A stretch of DNA of 64,000 nucleotides from an uncultured Bacteroidaceae bacterium (GTDB taxonomy: Bacteria; Bacteroidota; Bacteroidia; Bacteroidales; Bacteroidaceae). The stretch covers positions 62,001-126,000 of the forward strand of contig CAJOIE010000010.1 of the NCBI GenBank assembly GCA_905234605.1, in the 5' to 3' direction. Both the position numbers and the translations under genes were made by a program. A model generated the notes under the pieces. It was not told where the DNA came from. It saw only the letters and a list, made by a program, of their open reading frames with translations, and did no database searches. This document shows positions 60,630 through 64,000 of the stretch, in pieces; position 1 is the first letter of the stretch, and every line of letters starts with the position of its first letter.

Positions 60630-63482
60630 TCACCTTCCGTCCTTCAGTTCAAGCCTATAGTGTCCTGAGCCGCAAAGAAGGCTGACATAGCCATTGGCGT
60701 AGCTGATGGCATGAATGCCTTTGGTGCGCGCTGTCACGACACGCCCCTGCTCAAACAGCTGCCTGCCTGCTGCAACAGGCAGGCATATTACGGCAGGTTC
60801 GCCGGCAGGAATCTCTATCTCTATATGCCGTGTGGCTGCCTTGCCTGCGGCTTGTTGCTGCCGTTTCCATGCTATTCGGATGCGTCCGCGGGGGCACCGT
60901 GTGGCCACGTCGAGGCTGTCTAAGTCGGGCGGGAAGTATGGACTGATGTTTATGGCGAGGGCTCTGTCGGAGTGGTGTGGTTGTGCTGTCGCGGCTGTGT
61001 GCGTCGTGGGTATGCTTGCTCCCCATGTTATGCCGGCCAGTGCAGTGTAGAACCACTCCTCGATGTGGTCCATCATGCAGTGGTTCTGTGAGAAGCGTCC
61101 CACGTCCCAATACTCGGGCGTGGTGGTGTAGCCTTGGCGCACCCAGTAGCCGTATGACGGGCAGTCGGTCTGATTGGCCATCTGCCATACTATGTCGTTG
61201 TGGCCGTAGCGTGCGAGCGACATCAGCACGGGCTTCAGTGCTATCTCTCCCGTGCGTACCTTGTAACCGTCGGCCACCACCCGTGCCGCCAGAGCCTGGC
61301 CCACGCGCTCCTCCTCGCCGTCGGGCACGAGACCGTAGTACAGCGGCATGGCCAGTTCGCTCTGGCGTCCCAGTGCATATATGCCCTGTCCGCGGTAGAA
61401 CTTGGTGTTGAATGCCTGACGTGTGGCGGCAGCCTGTGTGGCAAAGGCCTGTGCGTCGGCCTCGTGGCTAAGCTCTGCGGCCATCTCGCTCATAGCGCAC
61501 AGCAGGTGGTAGTAGGTGGTAGTCTCGGTGAATTCGGTCGTCACAGGCGGCTCCACACCAGCCGTCTCCTGTCCCCAGTCGGAGAGCACGCTGAGGCTGT
61601 TGTCTATGAGGTGGCCAGAGGTGTGGCGCGCGTAGTGTTCCATGAGGCGGCACATGTCCTTGTAGTAGCGGCGCATGAGGGTGGTGTCGCCATAGTAGCG
61701 CCAGCAGCGGTAGGGCACGAGTATTGCTGCTCCACCCCAGTTGGGGTCGTCCACGTAGACGCGCATGTAGAATGGTGCCACCGATGGTACCATGCCGTCG
61801 GCCTGCTGAGCGTCGAAGCAGTCTGTGACCACCTTATGCCAGTATGCCTGCATGTCGTAGTTGGCTATGAGGGAGACAAACATCTCGTTGGGCACATCGA
61901 GCCATCCCAGCTTTTCGCGGTGCGGACAGTCGGTGATGCAGTTGTAGAGCTGCGAGGCTATGGCGTCGCGGCAGATGGTATGTATGTCGTTGACGAGTTG
62001 GTTGCTTGTGGCGAAGTGTCCTGCCTGCTCCACATCGGCACGTATGCGCATGGCCGTGAATGCCGAGGCGTCGGGCACGTAGTCCAGGCCTACTATCTGC
62101 AGGTAGCGCAGGCCGTGGTACATGAACTCGGGTCCCCAGACTTCGTCCTGTCCGGTGGTGCCGAAGGTGTAGCAGTCGTAGGTGTCGGCGGTGCCGGTGT
62201 AGAACTCCTCCATGAGCACCGAGCCGTCGGTGTTGAGGCTCTCGCCTGCACGCAGGCTTATCTGCTGTCCACGCCGTCCGTGCAGGCGGAAGCGGTATTG
62301 TCCGGCATAGTTGCGCCCGAAGTCGACCATCACCAAGTCGTGCCCGCCGCTGCGTGTCGTGGACACTTTCACGGCCGGCCATTGCTCCACGACGCGCAGA
62401 TGCTCATGCATACGGCTGCGCAGTGTGCCGTGGCCGCTCACCTGGGCGTGTGGCGAAGTGAAATGGGGTGTCACCACGGTGGCCTGTGCTTGCGGGCATG
62501 GCTGTCTGTCCATGCCGGTGGCTGTCAGGAGGGTGGCATCGTAGTCCTCGCCGCCCCACCAGTTGCTGCCGGTGGTGGCTGTGGGGCGTGCGGTCCATGT
62601 GGTGTCGGTGCGTAGCGTGTCGGTTGTGCCGTCGGTGTAGGCCACGTGCAACTCGGCCATCAGTGCCGTCTGTCCGTTGTTAGTAACCTCGCCCTTGGAG
62701 AAGCGTCCTGGCAGGAGGTCTATGTCATAGATGCCTCCGGCCAGACGTGCCGTGATTGTGTTGACAGCCTTGCCGGCGGATGCTGTGTCGCCCGTGTTAG
62801 GGTGCATGAGAGCGGTCACGTCGTAGGTGGAGTAGAGCACGGTGTGCTCATACTCGCTTTCGCCTGGCTCCAGCACGGCATCCGTCACAGGCTGCCCGCT
62901 CAGGCTGATGGCTGCCACTCCGAGTGCCGAAGCGTAGAGACGCGCCCTGCTCACGGTCTTGCCCTCTTGCAGCGTGAATGTGCGCTCCAAGGCCGGCACG
63001 GTGTGCATGTGGCCTATGGTGTCTGGTGCGGCTATCCATTGTGCCTGCCAGTCGGTGGGTGAGAGCATGGCGGTGCCGAAGTGTGCCGATGCCGTGGCAG
63101 TGTGCCTGTGGCTGTCGGTAGCGGTGAGTGTCCACGTGTAGTCTGTGCAGCTTTGCAGCGGCGCACCGGCGTAGGTGGTTGCCGTGCGGCTGCCGTCGGC
63201 CTGCTGCGTGCTGTGCCAGAGGGTGCGCCCGTAGCTGTCGGTCACGGTGATGGTGAAGCGTGTCAGGCGGCAGTCGCGCTCGTCGCAGTCCATTTGCCAA
63301 CTGAAGGTGGGGGTCGCGATGTCTATGCCGAGGGGCTCATGCAGCGAGCACACCCGCAGGCAGCTGAGGCGCAGGTGTGTGCCGGCCGCGCTGGCCGTGG
63401 ACCCGGGCATGGGGCTGACAGCGTGCAGGGTGGTTGTTGCCATCATCAGTGGCAGCGTGCAGATGGCTATGGTGTGGCGCAT
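60630..63482 (-). CDS. GH78 alpha-L-rhamnosidase-like glycoside hydrolase
   Basis: 950 residues with signal peptide 'HTIAICTLPLMMATTTLHA'. N-terminal Bac_rhamnosid domains ('LHEPLGIDIATPTFSWQMDCDERDCRLTRFTITVTD', 'YASALGVAAISLSGQPVTDAVLEPGESEYEHTVLYSTYDVT'). The (alpha/alpha)6 catalytic part has 'NCITDCPHREKLGWLDVPNEMFVSLIANYDMQAYWHKVVTDCFDAQQADGMVPSVAP' with the acidic residues typical of the family, and a C-terminal beta domain. It probably removes terminal L-rhamnose from plant or host glycans in the periplasm. It follows the fucosidase gene by 9 bp, as one operon. Confidence 0.9.
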   Translation of the reverse strand: MRHTIAICTLPLMMATTTLHAVSPMPGSTASAAGTHLRLSCLRVCSLHEPLGIDIATPTFSWQMDCDERDCRLTRFTITVTDSYGRTLWHSTQQADGSRTATTYAGAPLQSCTDYTWTLTATDSHRHTATASAHFGTAMLSPTDWQAQWIAAPDTIGHMHTVPALERTFTLQEGKTVSRARLYASALGVAAISLSGQPVTDAVLEPGESEYEHTVLYSTYDVTALMHPNTGDTASAGKAVNTITARLAGGIYDIDLLPGRFSKGEVTNNGQTALMAELHVAYTDGTTDTLRTDTTWTARPTATTGSNWWGGEDYDATLLTATGMDRQPCPQAQATVVTPHFTSPHAQVSGHGTLRSRMHEHLRVVEQWPAVKVSTTRSGGHDLVMVDFGRNYAGQYRFRLHGRRGQQISLRAGESLNTDGSVLMEEFYTGTADTYDCYTFGTTGQDEVWGPEFMYHGLRYLQIVGLDYVPDASAFTAMRIRADVEQAGHFATSNQLVNDIHTICRDAIASQLYNCITDCPHREKLGWLDVPNEMFVSLIANYDMQAYWHKVVTDCFDAQQADGMVPSVAPFYMRVYVDDPNWGGAAILVPYRCWRYYGDTTLMRRYYKDMCRLMEHYARHTSGHLIDNSLSVLSDWGQETAGVEPPVTTEFTETTTYYHLLCAMSEMAAELSHEADAQAFATQAAATRQAFNTKFYRGQGIYALGRQSELAMPLYYGLVPDGEEERVGQALAARVVADGYKVRTGEIALKPVLMSLARYGHNDIVWQMANQTDCPSYGYWVRQGYTTTPEYWDVGRFSQNHCMMDHIEEWFYTALAGITWGASIPTTHTAATAQPHHSDRALAINISPYFPPDLDSLDVATRCPRGRIRIAWKRQQQAAGKAATRHIEIEIPAGEPAVICLPVAAGRQLFEQGRVVTARTKGIHAISYANGYVSLLCGSGHYRLELKDGR

Positions 63483-63491
63483 GGCGGCGGG

Positions 63492-64000
63492 CTACTTTAT
63501 CTCGAGTACAGGTGCGATGTCGTTGCATGGTGTCGGCGGCAGGGTTACGATGAGACCCTGTGCTGTCTGGCGGAAGGGCACACGGCCGTGCCCGAGCAGG
63601 CGCACGCGTCGCACGCGTCGGTCGCAGTGTGGCGAGTCGGTGCCGAGGGAGCGTATGGTCGCCTCCTGCGTTTCTGGCCAGCGCAGGATGGTGGCATATA
63701 GCAGCCGGCCTTTCCGTGTGAAGCGTATGTCCTGTGCCGAGTAGTTGTTGCGCTCGTTGAAACCCTGTGCCGTGAGCGGAGTGGCATTGTCGGCCAACGG
63801 CCCCTCGCCGAAGGTGCGCCAGGGGCGTGTGCCGTAGATGCTTGCGCTGTTCTGATCCATCCACGCCTTGATGCCGTGGAGCACGTGGCGCTCACGCTCG
63901 TCGATGCTGCCATCGCCGCGCATGGGCACACTCAGGAGCAGGTTGCCGTTCTTGCTGACCACGTCCACCAGCATGTCCACCACTTGCTGTGCCGTCTTGT
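63492..64000 (-). CDS. GH29-type alpha-L-fucosidase, C-terminal part (5' end outside window)
   Basis: The frame is open to the window edge and continues beyond it; about 169 residues are visible. 'VVDMLVDVVSKNGNLLLSVPMRGDGSIDERERHVLHGIKAWMDQNSASIYGTRPWRTFGEGP' is the end of the GH29 catalytic domain, followed by a C-terminal beta-sandwich ('NNYSAQDIRFTRKGRLLYATILRWPETQEATIRSLG'). The catalytic Asp lies outside the window. Together with the rhamnosidase it suggests use of deoxysugar-capped glycans. Confidence 0.88.
   Translation of the reverse strand, partial: KTAQQVVDMLVDVVSKNGNLLLSVPMRGDGSIDERERHVLHGIKAWMDQNSASIYGTRPWRTFGEGPLADNATPLTAQGFNERNNYSAQDIRFTRKGRLLYATILRWPETQEATIRSLGTDSPHCDRRVRRVRLLGHGRVPFRQTAQGLIVTLPPTPCNDIAPVLEIK

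Overview
The window looks like a chromosomal segment of a fairly GC-rich member of the Bacteroidales, most like Prevotellaceae. The evidence is: at least a dozen promoters with the Bacteroidetes -7 element TAnnTTTG instead of a sigma70 -10 box; the L-arabinose operon with a NUDIX-type AraR; and typical Bacteroidetes genes (DUF4837 lipoprotein, HsdR-N-like small protein, OmpP1/FadL porin, AMP nucleosidase, RhuM and YhcG/DUF1016 proteins). No species is claimed.

Layout. 1-4.2 kb: end of a MalY/PatB aminotransferase, then recR, a membrane protein, a family 2 glycosyltransferase and a GNAT acetyltransferase. 4.5-12.4 kb, minus strand: arabinose operon in transcription order aldose-1-epimerase lipoprotein, SSS sodium/sugar symporter, araR, araD, araA, araB. 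12.4-14.2 kb: creatininase-family hydrolase, guanine deaminase and tRNA-His. 14.4-31.6 kb, visibly more A+T-rich and all on the minus strand: a defence island with an EcoRI-type methylase plus DUF262-HNH nuclease, a PLD/SNF2-helicase + Fic + Eco57I-type methylase operon, RhuM, a four-helix-bundle protein, three YhcG-type PD-(D/E)XK nucleases with duplicated promoters, and a SLOG/DprA-like protein. Several of its genes carry single-base frameshifts. 31.7-43.4 kb: housekeeping and envelope genes (EamA exporter, SPFH protein, Bcp peroxiredoxin, a decayed restriction gene, DUF389 protein, glycerate kinase, DUF4837 lipoprotein, FadL-like porin, HsdR-N protein, AMP nucleosidase, holA). 44.2-55.2 kb: an XRE regulator, then a seven-gene plus-strand operon described below. 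55.2-64 kb: a secreted nuclease, a 46-residue peptide plus fimbrillin-like lipoprotein, pyrK-pyrD, and a rhamnosidase/fucosidase pair running off the end.

The most striking unit is 45.6-55.2 kb. It encodes, tightly spaced and co-oriented, a vWA-like lipoprotein, a three-TM protein, a tubulin/FtsZ-like GTPase, a 1134-residue protein with an actin/Hsp70-type ATPase, a single-TM proline-rich protein, a MotA/ZorA-like channel with a long cytoplasmic tail, and a MotB/ZorB-like partner with an OmpA-type C-terminus. An ion-driven stator pair with both a tubulin-fold and an actin-fold NTPase and no ZorC/D/E effector matches no system I can name. It could be a Zorya-related defence system or an envelope-spanning machine.

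Other recurring features are short arrays of a roughly 22-bp unit (core CACCCTGCAC) at several loci, two further arrays of unrelated sequence but similar period, palindromes in three spacers of the arabinose operon, and promoters placed so close to start codons that several mRNAs should be leaderless or nearly so. All calls come from reading the sequence and the supplied ORF track; no database search was possible.
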